From contig NZ_FSRM01000002.1 of assembly GCF_900141745.1 (NCBI RefSeq), forward strand, positions 3,162,001 through 3,226,000: DNA of 64,000 nucleotides. Reading direction: 5' to 3'. The notes below the pieces were generated by a model that did not search any database, was not told the origin of the DNA, and saw nothing but the letters and a program-made list of their open reading frames with translations. Position numbers and translations under genes: made by a program. Source of the DNA: Paraburkholderia phenazinium (GTDB taxonomy: Bacteria > Pseudomonadota > Gammaproteobacteria > Burkholderiales > Burkholderiaceae). This document shows positions 27,114-36,587 of this stretch, one piece after another; position 1 is the first letter of the stretch, and every line of letters begins with the position of its first letter.

Positions 27114-27687
27114 GCCACACCACCGTCAACGACCGCACGCCTTGTGCGCCGCGAATCAGCACACCTTCGATATCGGCCGTGGCCGACGGCCCCGTTACCA
27201 GCGCCGCATATCGAGCACGCTGAAAATCCGGCCGCCGGTAGACGTCCTGCAATCCATCGATCATCTGTGCAGGGTCGAGCAGCACGACCAGATGCTGCAC
27301 GATATAACCGATCGCATTGACCACGTATTCCTGCTCGCTGAACCACACCGAGCCGGTCTCCGCGACGCCAAAGCGGGCCCGCACGACGCCCACGTCGATG
27401 TCCTGCAGCGACACCGGTGGTGTGTCGGCGCTCAACGGGCGCGTGCCCGGTACTTCGGACGTAGCCGAACACACCGAAGCCTGCGCGCCGAAACGCTCGC
27501 GGATCAACGCAAGCGCGTCGGCGCCCGAAGCGGCCTCGACACACGTTCCGCCCATGCCCGCCAACGCCGCGGTGAAACGCGCCCGCAGGTCGCCGCCGGT
27601 CGATGCGAACAGCGGCACCTCGGGACGCTCGCGCGCCTCCGGCTGCGCCGCGCGTACCTTCGCGAGAAAAGCCTCACGCGTTGCCAT
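27097..27687 (-). CDS. lutC: Lactate utilisation protein C (LUD domain, 196 aa)
   Basis: This is the small LUD-domain subunit of the LutABC L-lactate dehydrogenase complex, which feeds electrons from lactate to the respiratory chain. The LUD fold is seen in DVGVVRARFGVAETGSVWF and YIVQHLVVLLDPAQMI. ATG 27687 follows GGAGGTGGCG; a longer start at 27699 is less likely. The start overlaps the end of lutB by 14 nt, showing it is the last gene of the operon. The end overlaps the convergent broken MFS gene. Confidence 0.9.
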   Translation of the reverse strand: MATREAFLAKVRAAQPEARERPEVPLFASTGGDLRARFTAALAGMGGTCVEAASGADALALIRERFGAQASVCSATSEVPGTRPLSADTPPVSLQDIDVGVVRARFGVAETGSVWFSEQEYVVNAIGYIVQHLVVLLDPAQMIDGLQDVYRRPDFQRARYAALVTGPSATADIEGVLIRGAQGVRSLTVVWLSAPH

Positions 27688-29065
27688 CGCCACCTCCACG
27701 ATTCTTCCGGTACCACGCGTGAAACGTCAGCTTCGGCGCCTCCGGCAATTCGCGCTGCCGGCCCCAGATATTGAGCGGGTTATACAGCACGAAATTCGGC
27801 AGACGCCGCAATGCGCCGCCCATCGACGACACCGTCGCCCGGTACAGCGTTGGACTCGCCAGCAGACGCCCGGCCATCTTCAACACTTCCTGCTTCACGA
27901 ACGGCACTTCATGGCGCTCGGTAATCACCTGCCGCCACTTGTAGATCTGTTCATGGATATTGATCTTCACCGGGCAGACGTTCGTGCAACTCCCATTGAG
28001 CGTGGAAGCAAACGGCAACGCGCTATAGCGTTTCAGGTCGTAGGTCGGGTTGATGATCGCGCCAATCGGTCCTGAATACGTACCACCGTATGAGAGACCG
28101 CCGCTGCGCCGGTACACCGGACAGGTGTTCATGCACGCGCCGCAGCGGATGCATTTGAGCGAATACCAGAACTCCTGCATCGCAAGCCGCTCCGAGCGGC
28201 CATGATCGACGAGGATAAAGTGCATCTCGGTGCCCGGACGCGGTGCGCGGAAGTGCGACGTGTATTGCGTAATCGGCGAGCCGAGCGCGCTGCGCGAGAG
28301 CATGCGCACAAACACGCCAAGGTCCGAGACCTTCGGAATCAGTTTTTCAATGCCGATCGAGGCAATATGCAGCGGCGGCACGTTGGCCGACAGATCCGCG
28401 TTGCCTTCGTTGGTACAGACCACCACCGTGCCCGTTTCCGCCACTGCGAAATTGCATCCCGTCATGCCGGCCGTTTTCTCACGCACGAAATACGGCCGCG
28501 TATTCATCCGCTGACTTTCGGCGAGGTAGTGAATATCGCTGTTCTCGGGATCAGTGCCGATCGTGCGGCCGAACAGTTGCGCGACATCGGCGCGCAGCTT
28601 GTGCACGGCGGGCACCACCATATGGCTCGGATCCTGGTGGTCGAGTTGCTGGATGCGCTCGCCGAGGTCCGTCTCCATCACCGTGATGCCGCGCGGCTCG
28701 AGATATTCGCGCATCGCACACTCGTCCGTGAGCATCGACTTGCTCTTGACGAGCGTCGTCATGCCGCGTCCGGACATGATCTGGTAGACCAGCTCGTTGT
28801 GCTCCTCCGCGGTTGCCGCCCAGTGCACGGTCACGCCGTTCGCTTCCGCCGCGGAGGCGAACTGTTCGAGATACTCGGACAGATGCGACAGCGTATGTTC
28901 CTTGATGCCCGAGGCCAGCTCGCGCAGCGTTTCCCATTCGGCGATGTTGTGCGCCTGCGCATCGCGCTTTTCGCGCAGGTCCCAGAGACGCTTGTCATGA
29001 AACGCCACATGCTCCGTCTTGGCGATGAAAGCGCCCGCGGCTTTTGCGTGATCGATCCGGCTCAT
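27674..29065 (-). CDS. lutB: Lactate utilisation iron-sulfur protein B (463 aa)
   Basis: An N-terminal LUD-type domain (about residues 60-290, with MTGCNFAVAETGTVVVC) is followed by a two-[4Fe-4S] ferredoxin domain. Its cysteine sets are CIRCGACMNTCPVYRR and, after a loop, GSCTNVCPVK, as in LutB/YkgF. The protein forms a complex with LutA and LutC that oxidises L-lactate to pyruvate. ATG 29065 follows ACGGAGCACGCG and overlaps the lutA stop as ATGA. A long upstream frame to 29278 is out of keeping with the family. Confidence 0.93.
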   Translation of the reverse strand: MSRIDHAKAAGAFIAKTEHVAFHDKRLWDLREKRDAQAHNIAEWETLRELASGIKEHTLSHLSEYLEQFASAAEANGVTVHWAATAEEHNELVYQIMSGRGMTTLVKSKSMLTDECAMREYLEPRGITVMETDLGERIQQLDHQDPSHMVVPAVHKLRADVAQLFGRTIGTDPENSDIHYLAESQRMNTRPYFVREKTAGMTGCNFAVAETGTVVVCTNEGNADLSANVPPLHIASIGIEKLIPKVSDLGVFVRMLSRSALGSPITQYTSHFRAPRPGTEMHFILVDHGRSERLAMQEFWYSLKCIRCGACMNTCPVYRRSGGLSYGGTYSGPIGAIINPTYDLKRYSALPFASTLNGSCTNVCPVKINIHEQIYKWRQVITERHEVPFVKQEVLKMAGRLLASPTLYRATVSSMGGALRRLPNFVLYNPLNIWGRQRELPEAPKLTFHAWYRKNRGGGDGNA

Positions 29066-29805
29066 TCGCGTGCTCCGTTCAAAACCTGCGCGATATGGAT
29101 AAAACGTGCGTCCGCTTTCATCCGCTCCGCGCAACCTTGCTGGTGCATCAGGCAAGACATATCGCCAGAGACGATGTACTCCGCGCCGGCGTTCAGGTGA
29201 TCGCGAACCTTGTCCTGCCCCATGCGGACCGATACCGGCTCTTCCGTCACGGAGAAGGTGCCGCCGAAGCCGCAGCATTCATCGGGACGGGCGAGCTTGA
29301 CGAATTCGATGCCTTTGACGCCCTTCAGCAAGGCCAGCGGTTTTGAAAACGGCGTGCCGGCGATTTCCGAGACCGACGCCTCTTTCAGATGCCGCAACGC
29401 GCTGCAGCTGTTGTGAAGCCCTACCCGATGTGGAAACTCAGCCCACGGAAAGTCACGGGCGCCGACCACGTCGTGCAAAAACTCGACCAGTTCATAGGCG
29501 ACGGCGCGTACCTTCTTCACCTCGGAGGTTTGCTCGATTGCAGTCAGATGCTCGCGCACGTGATGAATGCAGCTCGACGAAGGTCCGACGATGTAGTCGT
29601 ATCCCGCGAAATTGCGCGCAAAGACCTTCTCCGCGCCGGCCGCTTCGGCCTGGGCGCCGCTGTTCGCCATTGGCTGGCCGCAGCAGGTCTGCTCCTGGGG
29701 ATAGTCCACCTCGATGCCGAAGCGCTCAAGCAATTCAAGGGTGGCGATGCCTACTTCCGGATAGAACGCGTCGATAAAGCAGGGTATGAAAAGAGCGACT
29801 TTCAT
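29062..29805 (-). CDS. lutA: Lactate utilisation protein A (CCG-domain oxidoreductase, 247 aa)
   Basis: Two CCG domains are clear: CCGQPMANSG (about residues 41-50) and CCGFGGTFS (in the second half). These cysteine-rich motifs bind heterodisulfide-reductase-like clusters. The protein is the LutA subunit of the lactate oxidation complex. ATG 29805 starts MKVALFIPCFIDAFYP, the normal LutA start; the frame to 29865 is too long. The promoter should lie in 29806-30075, where an operator-like palindrome occurs. Confidence 0.93.
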   Translation of the reverse strand: MKVALFIPCFIDAFYPEVGIATLELLERFGIEVDYPQEQTCCGQPMANSGAQAEAAGAEKVFARNFAGYDYIVGPSSSCIHHVREHLTAIEQTSEVKKVRAVAYELVEFLHDVVGARDFPWAEFPHRVGLHNSCSALRHLKEASVSEIAGTPFSKPLALLKGVKGIEFVKLARPDECCGFGGTFSVTEEPVSVRMGQDKVRDHLNAGAEYIVSGDMSCLMHQQGCAERMKADARFIHIAQVLNGARE

Positions 29806-29943
29806 GGAATCGAGGGGCCGGCATATTTGAGGGGACGAAGCGCTGCGCTCCGGATGCGGGCGCATGTGCCTACTCTACTGCGGATTCCAGTCCGGCGACG
29901 TGCTGCTGGCCGCCCAAGTACGCTTTTTGTATGACTGGTCTTG

Positions 29944-29956
29944 TTGGTCTGACCAA
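29944..29956. promoter_or_regulatory. Operator-like palindrome TTGGTCTGACCAA upstream of lutA
   Basis: A perfect 13-bp palindrome, TTGGTC-T-GACCAA, sits 139 bp upstream of the lutA start and downstream of the regulator gene. It is the TNGTCNNACNA-like pattern of FadR/GntR regulators such as LldR and PdhR. The encoded GntR/FadR protein is the obvious candidate. A looser GACTGGTCTTG lies just beside it. Confidence 0.6.
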
Positions 29957-30075
29957 GAATATAAGGAAGTTGGAGAAACGTGTCAATTTAGGCGCCAGCC
30001 TTTGGGTGCCAGCCTTGACGCGACCGCAATGGACTGGACTTACCGCGCCCTCAGCGCGAGTACCGCCCCGCAGCG

Positions 30076-30807
30076 TCAGGAAGGCTTGGCCGCCTCTTCT
30101 TCATACAGTTCGCGTACGAACGTCAGATGGCGCTCGGCGGCCTTGCGCGCCTTCTGGGCGTCACGTGCCATCACGGCGTCGAAGATCGCCTGGTGCTGCG
30201 TCAACAGTTGACGCTCCTTGGCATCGTCGTAATCGATCAGCCGATGGTATTGCCGCATCCCTTCCCGAATCAGCGTATGGATACCGTGGATCACATGCGC
30301 GAGCGCCACGTTATGCGTCGCATCGGCGATAGCCAGGTGAAAGGCGGCGTCCAGCTCCGGCAGGTTCGTGCGGTCGTCGGAGAGGGAGCAGGTTTTCAGT
30401 TCTTCGAAAGCGTTGCGGATCTTCTTGAGATCGGCAGCGGTGGCGCGCTCGGCTGCGTACACCGTCGCGATCGATTCAAGCCCCTGGCGCAGTTCGAGAA
30501 TGTCGGCGCTGGTGCGCGGATTCTGCAGCAGCAGCTCCGCCAATGGCTTCGAGATGATCGGCGCCGTCACGTCCACCACCGTAAAACCGCCCCGCCCCGA
30601 GGTCTCGATATAGCCGTCCGCCTCCAGGCGGATCAGCGCTTCCCGCAGCGATGGACGCGATACGCCCAGTTGGGTCGCCAGATCGCGCTCGGCGGGCAGG
30701 CGGTCGCCCGGCATCAACGCGCCGTCCGAGATCAGCCGTTTGATCTGGTCGGACACGACGTCGGACAGCCGTTTGCGCGTGAAGGACTGGATCGGATGAA
30801 ATTGCAT
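30076..30807 (-). CDS. FadR/GntR-family regulator of the lut operon (LutR/LldR-like, 243 aa)
   Basis: The winged-helix N terminus (KRLSDVVSDQIKRLISDGAL, then LPAERDLATQLGVSRPSLREALIRLEADG) is of GntR type. The C-terminal FCD domain is helical and carries the conserved histidines in FHLAIADATHN and the last helix (HLTFVREL). FadR-group regulators bind acids such as lactate or pyruvate. The gene lies upstream of lutABC on the same strand, with the operator-like palindrome between them, so it most likely represses the lut operon until lactate is present. ATG 30807 is preferred to TTG 30813. Confidence 0.88.
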   Translation of the reverse strand: MQFHPIQSFTRKRLSDVVSDQIKRLISDGALMPGDRLPAERDLATQLGVSRPSLREALIRLEADGYIETSGRGGFTVVDVTAPIISKPLAELLLQNPRTSADILELRQGLESIATVYAAERATAADLKKIRNAFEELKTCSLSDDRTNLPELDAAFHLAIADATHNVALAHVIHGIHTLIREGMRQYHRLIDYDDAKERQLLTQHQAIFDAVMARDAQKARKAAERHLTFVRELYEEEAAKPS

Positions 30808-31024
30808 GGGCAAGGTCGTAGCGGTAGAGGGTGTGACGCGCTGCGTTGGTGGACAAGGCCGGCCGGCGCGTCAGGGGTGGCTTCTGGAGACGGCGGCCGC
30901 AACTGCCTGGGGCAATTATAGCGTCCGCTCTTTATGGCACCTGAGAGGCCATGAGAGCGGCCGTTGCCGTTTGCACACACCGCGCTTGAATGGCGCCGGT
31001 TAAAGAACCCCGCTAAAGCACCCT

Positions 31025-31924
31025 TCAATCGAATCGGCTCTGCAACAGACTAATCAACCAGCTCACAAACGCTTCGACCCGATCCGCGCGGTGCCGCCAA
31101 TGCGGATAGATTGCCGAGACCTGCATCGGCGCCGCGCGCCATGCAGGCAACACTTCGACCAGTTCACCCGCTTCGAGGTGCTCCTGCACGTCGTAGCGCG
31201 GAATCTGAATCAACCCCAGGCCCGACAGGCAGCAGGCGATATAGGTTTCCGCGTTGTTCACGGTAACCCGGCTGCGCATCGGCATATTGATGGTCTGCTC
31301 GCCGCTTCGATACTCCCAGGCGGCAATGCGCGCGCCGCCTGCCGACGCGTAATCGATCGCCCAGTGCTTCGGCAGATCCTCGGGTGTGTTCGGCACGCCA
31401 TGCCTGGCCAGATAGGCGGGACTGGCGCAGTTGATCAGCGTCAGCGCACCAAGCGGCCGGGCGACGAGGCTCGTGCTGTCGAGCGGTCCCACGCGGATCG
31501 CGCAATCCACGCCCTCCTGAACCAGATCGATCGGCCGGTCGGTCGAGCCCAGCATCACCTGTACGTTCGGATAGCGCTCGAAGAAGGCCGGTAACGCGGG
31601 CGCCACGAGCCGCCGGGCGATCCGGCTCGGCACGTCGACGCTCAAACGCCCCGCGATCTCGGTGGGCGCCTTGCGGAACAATCCGTCGATCGCATCCGCA
31701 TCCGCGAGCCAGCTACGGCTGCGTTCGAGCAGCGTCTGTCCATCCGGGGTCAGTTGAACGAGCCGGGTGGTCCGGTGCAACAGACGCGCGCCCATGCGCT
31801 GCTCCAGTTGCTGCACGGCGAGCGAGACCGTTGCGCGTGGCAGGTTCAGCGCCTTGGCCGTCTTGATGAAACTGCGCATATCGGCGACATGCACGAAGAC
31901 CCGCAGCAGGTCGACCTGATCCAT
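31025..31924 (-). CDS. LysR-family transcriptional regulator (299 aa)
   Basis: The protein starts MDQVDLLRVFVHVADMRSF and has a classical LysR helix-turn-helix (about residues 15-60: KALNLPRATVSLAVQQLEQRMG). The effector domain begins near residue 90, with the usual SxPxYLARHG and a C-terminal LISLL. It is of the group that often controls an oxidoreductase. The upstream SDR gene is on the same strand (120 bp apart), so it may be cotranscribed. Confidence 0.9.
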   Translation of the reverse strand: MDQVDLLRVFVHVADMRSFIKTAKALNLPRATVSLAVQQLEQRMGARLLHRTTRLVQLTPDGQTLLERSRSWLADADAIDGLFRKAPTEIAGRLSVDVPSRIARRLVAPALPAFFERYPNVQVMLGSTDRPIDLVQEGVDCAIRVGPLDSTSLVARPLGALTLINCASPAYLARHGVPNTPEDLPKHWAIDYASAGGARIAAWEYRSGEQTINMPMRSRVTVNNAETYIACCLSGLGLIQIPRYDVQEHLEAGELVEVLPAWRAAPMQVSAIYPHWRHRADRVEAFVSWLISLLQSRFD

Positions 31925-32044
31925 TGAAGTCCGGCTCCATTTGCTTTGTCACGAACCAGACTGAAGCATGAATGCTGCATAGGCACAAGCAACGTCAAAG
32001 ACTCGGGAAGCCAAGGCATAGGTCGAATGCGCCGGGCCTGACAG

Positions 32045-32818
32045 TTAGCGCGTCGTATACCCGCCGTTGGCAAAGATCGTCTGCCCTGTGATCCACCAAC
32101 CGTCGGTGACGAGGAATTTGACAATCGGTGCGATATCGCCGATTTCGGTCAGGCCGCTTTTCGTCGATTTGCTGAGTGCGGCGGCGGTTGCGTGATAGGC
32201 AGCGGACTCTTTCGATTCAGCCGGATAGAAAAACGGCGTATCCATCGGACCCGGGCCGATCGCGTTCACCGAGATGCCGCGCTCGCCGAACTCCTTCGAA
32301 GCAGCGCGCGTGTAGTGTTCGATCGGCGCCTTGCTGCCGGGATAGATCGAATAGAACGGCGTGTAAGCCGACAGCAGCGAGGTCACGATAGTGACAACCT
32401 TGCCGTTATCGGCCAGCTTCTTGCCCGCTTCCTGCAGAAAGAAGAACGCCGCCTTTGAATTGACTGCGAAGATCGTGTCGTAGTCGTGCTCGGTCACTTC
32501 GACGATCGGCTTCTTGATGACCATGCCCGTGGTATTCACCGCGATATCGATCTTGCCGAACTGCTTCAGCGCTTCGTCGAACAGCCGTGTAACGTTGGCG
32601 GGCTGGGTCAGGTCGCCCTGCACCGCAATCGCCTTCGCGCCGGCGGCCTGCACGGCGGCAACGGTTTCTTCCGCGGCGCCGCGGGTCGCATCGCTGTTGT
32701 AGTGCACCGCGACCGCAGCCGCGCCGCCCTTGGCGAGCTCACGGGAAATCAGCCCGCCCAGGTTCTTTGCACCGCCTCCGATCACGACCACCTTACCGTT
32801 GAGAGAGTGATCTGCCAT
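32045..32818 (-). CDS. SDR-family oxidoreductase (257 aa)
   Basis: The cofactor motif is VVVIGGGAKNLGGLI (about residues 10-24), a variant of the TGxxxGxG pattern, and the conserved VNTTG follows. The catalytic Tyr-x3-Lys appears as YPGSKAPIEHY. The protein is NAD(P)H-dependent and cytosolic; the substrate is unknown. GGAGGATGTC precedes ATG 32818. The next gene downstream is a LysR regulator, which may control it. Confidence 0.9.
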   Translation of the reverse strand: MADHSLNGKVVVIGGGAKNLGGLISRELAKGGAAAVAVHYNSDATRGAAEETVAAVQAAGAKAIAVQGDLTQPANVTRLFDEALKQFGKIDIAVNTTGMVIKKPIVEVTEHDYDTIFAVNSKAAFFFLQEAGKKLADNGKVVTIVTSLLSAYTPFYSIYPGSKAPIEHYTRAASKEFGERGISVNAIGPGPMDTPFFYPAESKESAAYHATAAALSKSTKSGLTEIGDIAPIVKFLVTDGWWITGQTIFANGGYTTR

Positions 32819-32944
32819 GACATCCTCCGGGACATTGAGTGGGGAGTCACAGTATAGGAGCGGCAAGCGCCGCTATTGGCCGGTCGCGGCTGGATGGAAA
32901 ATCCAGCAATCGTGAACAATCTGCGCGAAGCAACAAGCAGCGCT

Positions 32945-33616
32945 TCAGCGCGGCTCGACCAGCGCGACCTTCACGAATCCATCGGGCTGCGCCTGCAATC
33001 GCGCGGAGAACTGCTGCATATGCAAGGCCACGCGCCGCGCGTAGCCTTTGCCGCCGCCGCTGTAGCGCGACAAGGCCTCGTTGAGATCGCCACCCGAGGC
33101 GTCCAGATAGCCGCGCAAGATCGACGAGCCGATGGTCACGTTGACGACGGGGTCGGACAGATCCTTGCCGCCCGACACCAGTTGCGGATGCGCCGAGGGC
33201 AACACCTGCATCAGACCTTTCGCGCCGGCGGTGCTGACCGCGCGTCGGTTGAAGCCCGATTCGGTGGCGATCACGCCGAGCAGCAGCACCGGCGACATCG
33301 CAAAGCGATTCGCCGCATCGAGCACGGCTTGCGCGATGGTGGTGGATTCACCGCGCGCCACGCGAAATTGTCCCGACAGGATAGTTGCAATTTCAACCAG
33401 TGCCGATGCGTTGGAGCCGTCAGGCGGTTGGCTCGCCATGACCGGGGCAGCAACGTGCGGTGCATCGAGCATCGGCGCATCCGTGATACGCGGCGCTTCG
33501 GCCGCCTGCATCGCGCTCGCAAATGACAGTGTCAACGCGCCGAGCGTCAGGCCCACTACTCGTGTGGCCCGTGTGGTGCGGTTTTCCCTTCCCCTGTTCG
33601 TCTGGCTGTTCTGCAT
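32945..33616 (-). CDS. Lytic transglycosylase, SLT type (223 aa)
   Basis: A signal-like N terminus (basic, then VVGLTLGALTLSFASAMQAAEA) targets the envelope. The catalytic SLT core has the Glu at about residue 119 (IATESGFNRRAVSTAGAKGLMQV), plus the second half with SRYSGGGKGYARRV. It is short, so it resembles the specialised transglycosylases that open peptidoglycan for secretion systems, but no secretion genes are in the window. A general wall-remodelling role is equally likely. Confidence 0.88.
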   Translation of the reverse strand: MQNSQTNRGRENRTTRATRVVGLTLGALTLSFASAMQAAEAPRITDAPMLDAPHVAAPVMASQPPDGSNASALVEIATILSGQFRVARGESTTIAQAVLDAANRFAMSPVLLLGVIATESGFNRRAVSTAGAKGLMQVLPSAHPQLVSGGKDLSDPVVNVTIGSSILRGYLDASGGDLNEALSRYSGGGKGYARRVALHMQQFSARLQAQPDGFVKVALVEPR

Positions 33617-33773
33617 ATCGCCCGCTGGCTATTCGCGTGCGATGAACAATACGTGGAACGACGTATCGGGCGAACAAAAACGTGTCTGCCCGACGTAAAC
33701 AGGACATCAAAACACAAGGCATTACAACAAGGCATCAAGATCGCAGCGCGAGAATCGCTGCGACAAGACCGCC

Positions 33774-34973
33774 TCAGCCGGCGTTCAGCGCCGGTGCCCG
33801 GACCTGCAGACCCGCGACGAAGGCCGCGATCCGGTCGCAGGCTTCGGCCAGACGAGCTTCGTCGACCACAAAGCCGAGCCGCACGAAGCCGTTGGCCGTC
33901 TCGCCGAACGCGCTTGCGTCGAGCAGCGAGACACCCTGAGCGCGAAACAGTTGCCAGGTGAATTCGACCGTATCGAGACCGCAGCCGCTGACGTCGACCA
34001 TCATGAACATGCCTGCTTCGGGCAACAGACAGCGCAGTCCCTGCACCCGGCTCAAGCGCTCATACACGACGTCACGGCGGCGCCGGTAGACTTCGCGCAT
34101 GTCCGCGACGATCTGCGCCTTGTGCTCGAACGCCACAAGCGCGGCCTCCTGGATAAACCCAGGCAGGCCATACAGCATGCATAACGCGAGCCGCCCGAGA
34201 TGCCCGATCAGCTCGGCCGGCCCGATCGCCCAGCCTACGCGCCAACCCGCCATCGCATGCGACTTCGAGAGGCTCGCGATCGTCACGGTCCGTTCGGCCA
34301 TCCCTTCGAGCGAGGCGATACTGACGTGCTCGCGCTCGAAGGTGAGATCGGCATACACCTCGTCGGACACGACCCACAGATCATGCTGGCGAGCGAGTTG
34401 CGCGATGCGTTCCAGATCGGCACGCGGCATCACGACGCCGGTCGGGTTACACGGAGTGGCAAAGAAGATCGCTTTGGTGCGCGGCGTGATAGCCGCTTTG
34501 AGCGCATCGCAATCCAGATGAAAACCACGAGCCGGGTCGACGGGCACAGGCACCAGCGTAGCGCCCGAGGCCCGCACACAGGCTTCGTAGGTCAGATAGA
34601 GCGGCTCCGGCACGATCACTTCGTCGCCGGGTTCGCAAAGACACAGCGCCGCGGCGAAAATGCCGTTCTGCGCGCCGGCGCACAACATCACGTTTTCGAC
34701 GCCGACGGAACGGCCAGTGGTGCGGGTGTGTTCGCGGGCAATCGCCGCCCGTAGCGGCTCACGCCCAACCACCGTGGTGTAGTGCGTGTCGCCGCCGCGC
34801 AGCGCTTCGACTGCCCTTTCGACGATCGCCTCAGGTGTCGCGAAGTCCGGATCGCCGACGCTCAGCACGATCACATCTTCGCCTCTCGCCCGCGCCTGTT
34901 GCGCGGCATGGTGAATCTCCCATGCGGACGTGCGCTTGCCCTGCAGGCGCTCGACCAGACTTGAATACTTCAT
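33774..34973 (-). CDS. Class I/II PLP-dependent aminotransferase (399 aa)
   Basis: The fold-type I pattern is clear: the PLP-Lys lies in ASLSKSHAMAGWRVGW (about residues 238-253), the cofactor aspartate-containing VSDEVYADLTF precedes it, and NPTG is seen as PCNPTGVVMP. It belongs to the broad group of aspartate, aromatic or arginine:pyruvate transaminases. ATG 34973 has TGAGGAG upstream; GTG 34979 is an alternative. The substrate is not predicted. Confidence 0.9.
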   Translation of the reverse strand: MKYSSLVERLQGKRTSAWEIHHAAQQARARGEDVIVLSVGDPDFATPEAIVERAVEALRGGDTHYTTVVGREPLRAAIAREHTRTTGRSVGVENVMLCAGAQNGIFAAALCLCEPGDEVIVPEPLYLTYEACVRASGATLVPVPVDPARGFHLDCDALKAAITPRTKAIFFATPCNPTGVVMPRADLERIAQLARQHDLWVVSDEVYADLTFEREHVSIASLEGMAERTVTIASLSKSHAMAGWRVGWAIGPAELIGHLGRLALCMLYGLPGFIQEAALVAFEHKAQIVADMREVYRRRRDVVYERLSRVQGLRCLLPEAGMFMMVDVSGCGLDTVEFTWQLFRAQGVSLLDASAFGETANGFVRLGFVVDEARLAEACDRIAAFVAGLQVRAPALNAG

Positions 34974-35078
34974 CCCCACTCCTCACGGCAAAACCTGTCC
35001 GGCCATCAATGTAATGGGGAGTGGGCAAAACGTCCATCGTTGCGAACAATGTGCAAGGGAGAAGCCTGCGAGATTTGC

Positions 35079-36587
35079 TCAAAGCTGACGACGCAACTCA
35101 GCCGGCGGCACCTTCATCAGATGGCGGTACTTTGCCACTGTCCGCCGTGCGACCAGCACGCCCTGCTCGGCGAGCATGCGAGCCAAGGTCACATCCGACA
35201 GCGGATCGTTGGTGTTTTCCGCGGCGATCATTTCCTTGAGCAGCGCACGGACAGCCGCAGCCGAACAGGTGCCGCCACTTTCGGTGCCCAGTTCGCGCGG
35301 GAAGAAATGCTTGAATTCGAAGATGCCTCGCGGCGTCGCCATATACTTGTTGCCCGTCGCGCGCGAGATGGTGGATTCGTGCAAGCCAAGTTCTTCGGCG
35401 ACGTCACGCAGCACCATCGGTTTAAGCGCGATCTCGCCGTACTGGAAAAACGCCTTCTGATGCGCGACGATGCATTCGGCCACGCGTTGAATCGTATCGA
35501 AGCGCTGTTGTGCGTTGCGGATCAGCCAGCGTGCCTCCTGCAGTTGCTGTGCAAGCGGCGAACGGCTTGCACCGGCTGACTGCGCGAACAGCTCGGCATA
35601 CATGCGGTGAATCCGCGCGCGCGGCTGCACAGCCGGATTAATATTCACAATCCATTTATTACGCACCTGGCGAACGATCACGTCCGGCACGACATAGTTG
35701 TCTTCCGTGCGGCCATAGAAATTACCTGGCTTCGGATCGAGTTTGCGCACCAGGGCACAAGCCACGCGCAGTTCTTCCGCCGAGCAGCCAATCTGCTTTT
35801 GCAATTCGGCCTGCTCGCGGCGCGCAAGACGTTCGAGATGATGCTGGACGATCTGCAGGGCGACATCGCGACCCGGCACGTCGACGGGCATCGCATGCAG
35901 TTGCAGCTCGAGACACTCGGAGAGCGAACGTGCGCCGAGTCCCGGACGATCGAGCGACTGCACGAGGCGCAGCGCCACCAGCAATTCCTCTTCCGTCAAA
36001 GCCGGTTCGAGTTCCACGATTGCGGCCAGATCCGCGAGATCCTGGCGCAGGTAGCCGTCGTCGTCGAGCGCTTCGATCACGAACCGGGCAACTTCACGGT
36101 CACGCTGGTCGAGGCGGTACAGCCGCAGCGCGTCGTGCAACTGTTCGCGCAGCGAAGGTTGGGAGCGTGCCCATTCGGCCGGGTCGCTGCCCTCGGAATC
36201 GCCGTTCTGCCGCGACGAGTTGCGGCTAAACGAGTCACCGGAGAATTCGCCTGAGAAGTCACCGGACGACATGTCGCCCGACGATTCATCCGACGCCATG
36301 CTCTCGCGCGAATCAGCTACTGCAGTGTCGAGCATCGTATCGGGCTCGCTCGCGCTGACGGTGTCGCCAGCCGCAACCGGGATGCTATCGTCGCCGGTCG
36401 AAGAGGTTGCGAGCGCAACGTCTTCCGTGTCGGTCGCGTCGTACTCGAGAAATGGATTGGTGTCGAGCGCAGTACGCAACTCCTGCTGGAACTCGAGGGA
36501 CGATAACTGCAATAGCCGCACTGACTGCTGTAACCGCGGAGTCAGTGCCAGTGATTGCCTTGTGCGTAGTTCAATTGAAGGCGGCAT
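35079..36587 (-). CDS. rpoN: RNA polymerase sigma-54 factor, probably a second copy (502 aa)
   Basis: The N-terminal activator-interaction region is LRTRQSLALTPRLQQSVRLLQLSSLEFQQEL (about residues 6-37). Core-binding and DNA-binding regions follow, including the helix-turn-helix ending in the RpoN box ARRTVAKYR (about 480-488), which contacts the -24 element. Region II (about 50-140) is unusually rich in Asp, Ser and Gly, with repeated SGD and SGE units at about 99-125. The gene lacks the usual neighbours of the main rpoN (lptB, hpf, ptsN), which argues for the second copy found in Burkholderiales. AAGGACTGACTACA precedes the ATG. Confidence 0.94.
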   Translation of the reverse strand: MPPSIELRTRQSLALTPRLQQSVRLLQLSSLEFQQELRTALDTNPFLEYDATDTEDVALATSSTGDDSIPVAAGDTVSASEPDTMLDTAVADSRESMASDESSGDMSSGDFSGEFSGDSFSRNSSRQNGDSEGSDPAEWARSQPSLREQLHDALRLYRLDQRDREVARFVIEALDDDGYLRQDLADLAAIVELEPALTEEELLVALRLVQSLDRPGLGARSLSECLELQLHAMPVDVPGRDVALQIVQHHLERLARREQAELQKQIGCSAEELRVACALVRKLDPKPGNFYGRTEDNYVVPDVIVRQVRNKWIVNINPAVQPRARIHRMYAELFAQSAGASRSPLAQQLQEARWLIRNAQQRFDTIQRVAECIVAHQKAFFQYGEIALKPMVLRDVAEELGLHESTISRATGNKYMATPRGIFEFKHFFPRELGTESGGTCSAAAVRALLKEMIAAENTNDPLSDVTLARMLAEQGVLVARRTVAKYRHLMKVPPAELRRQL

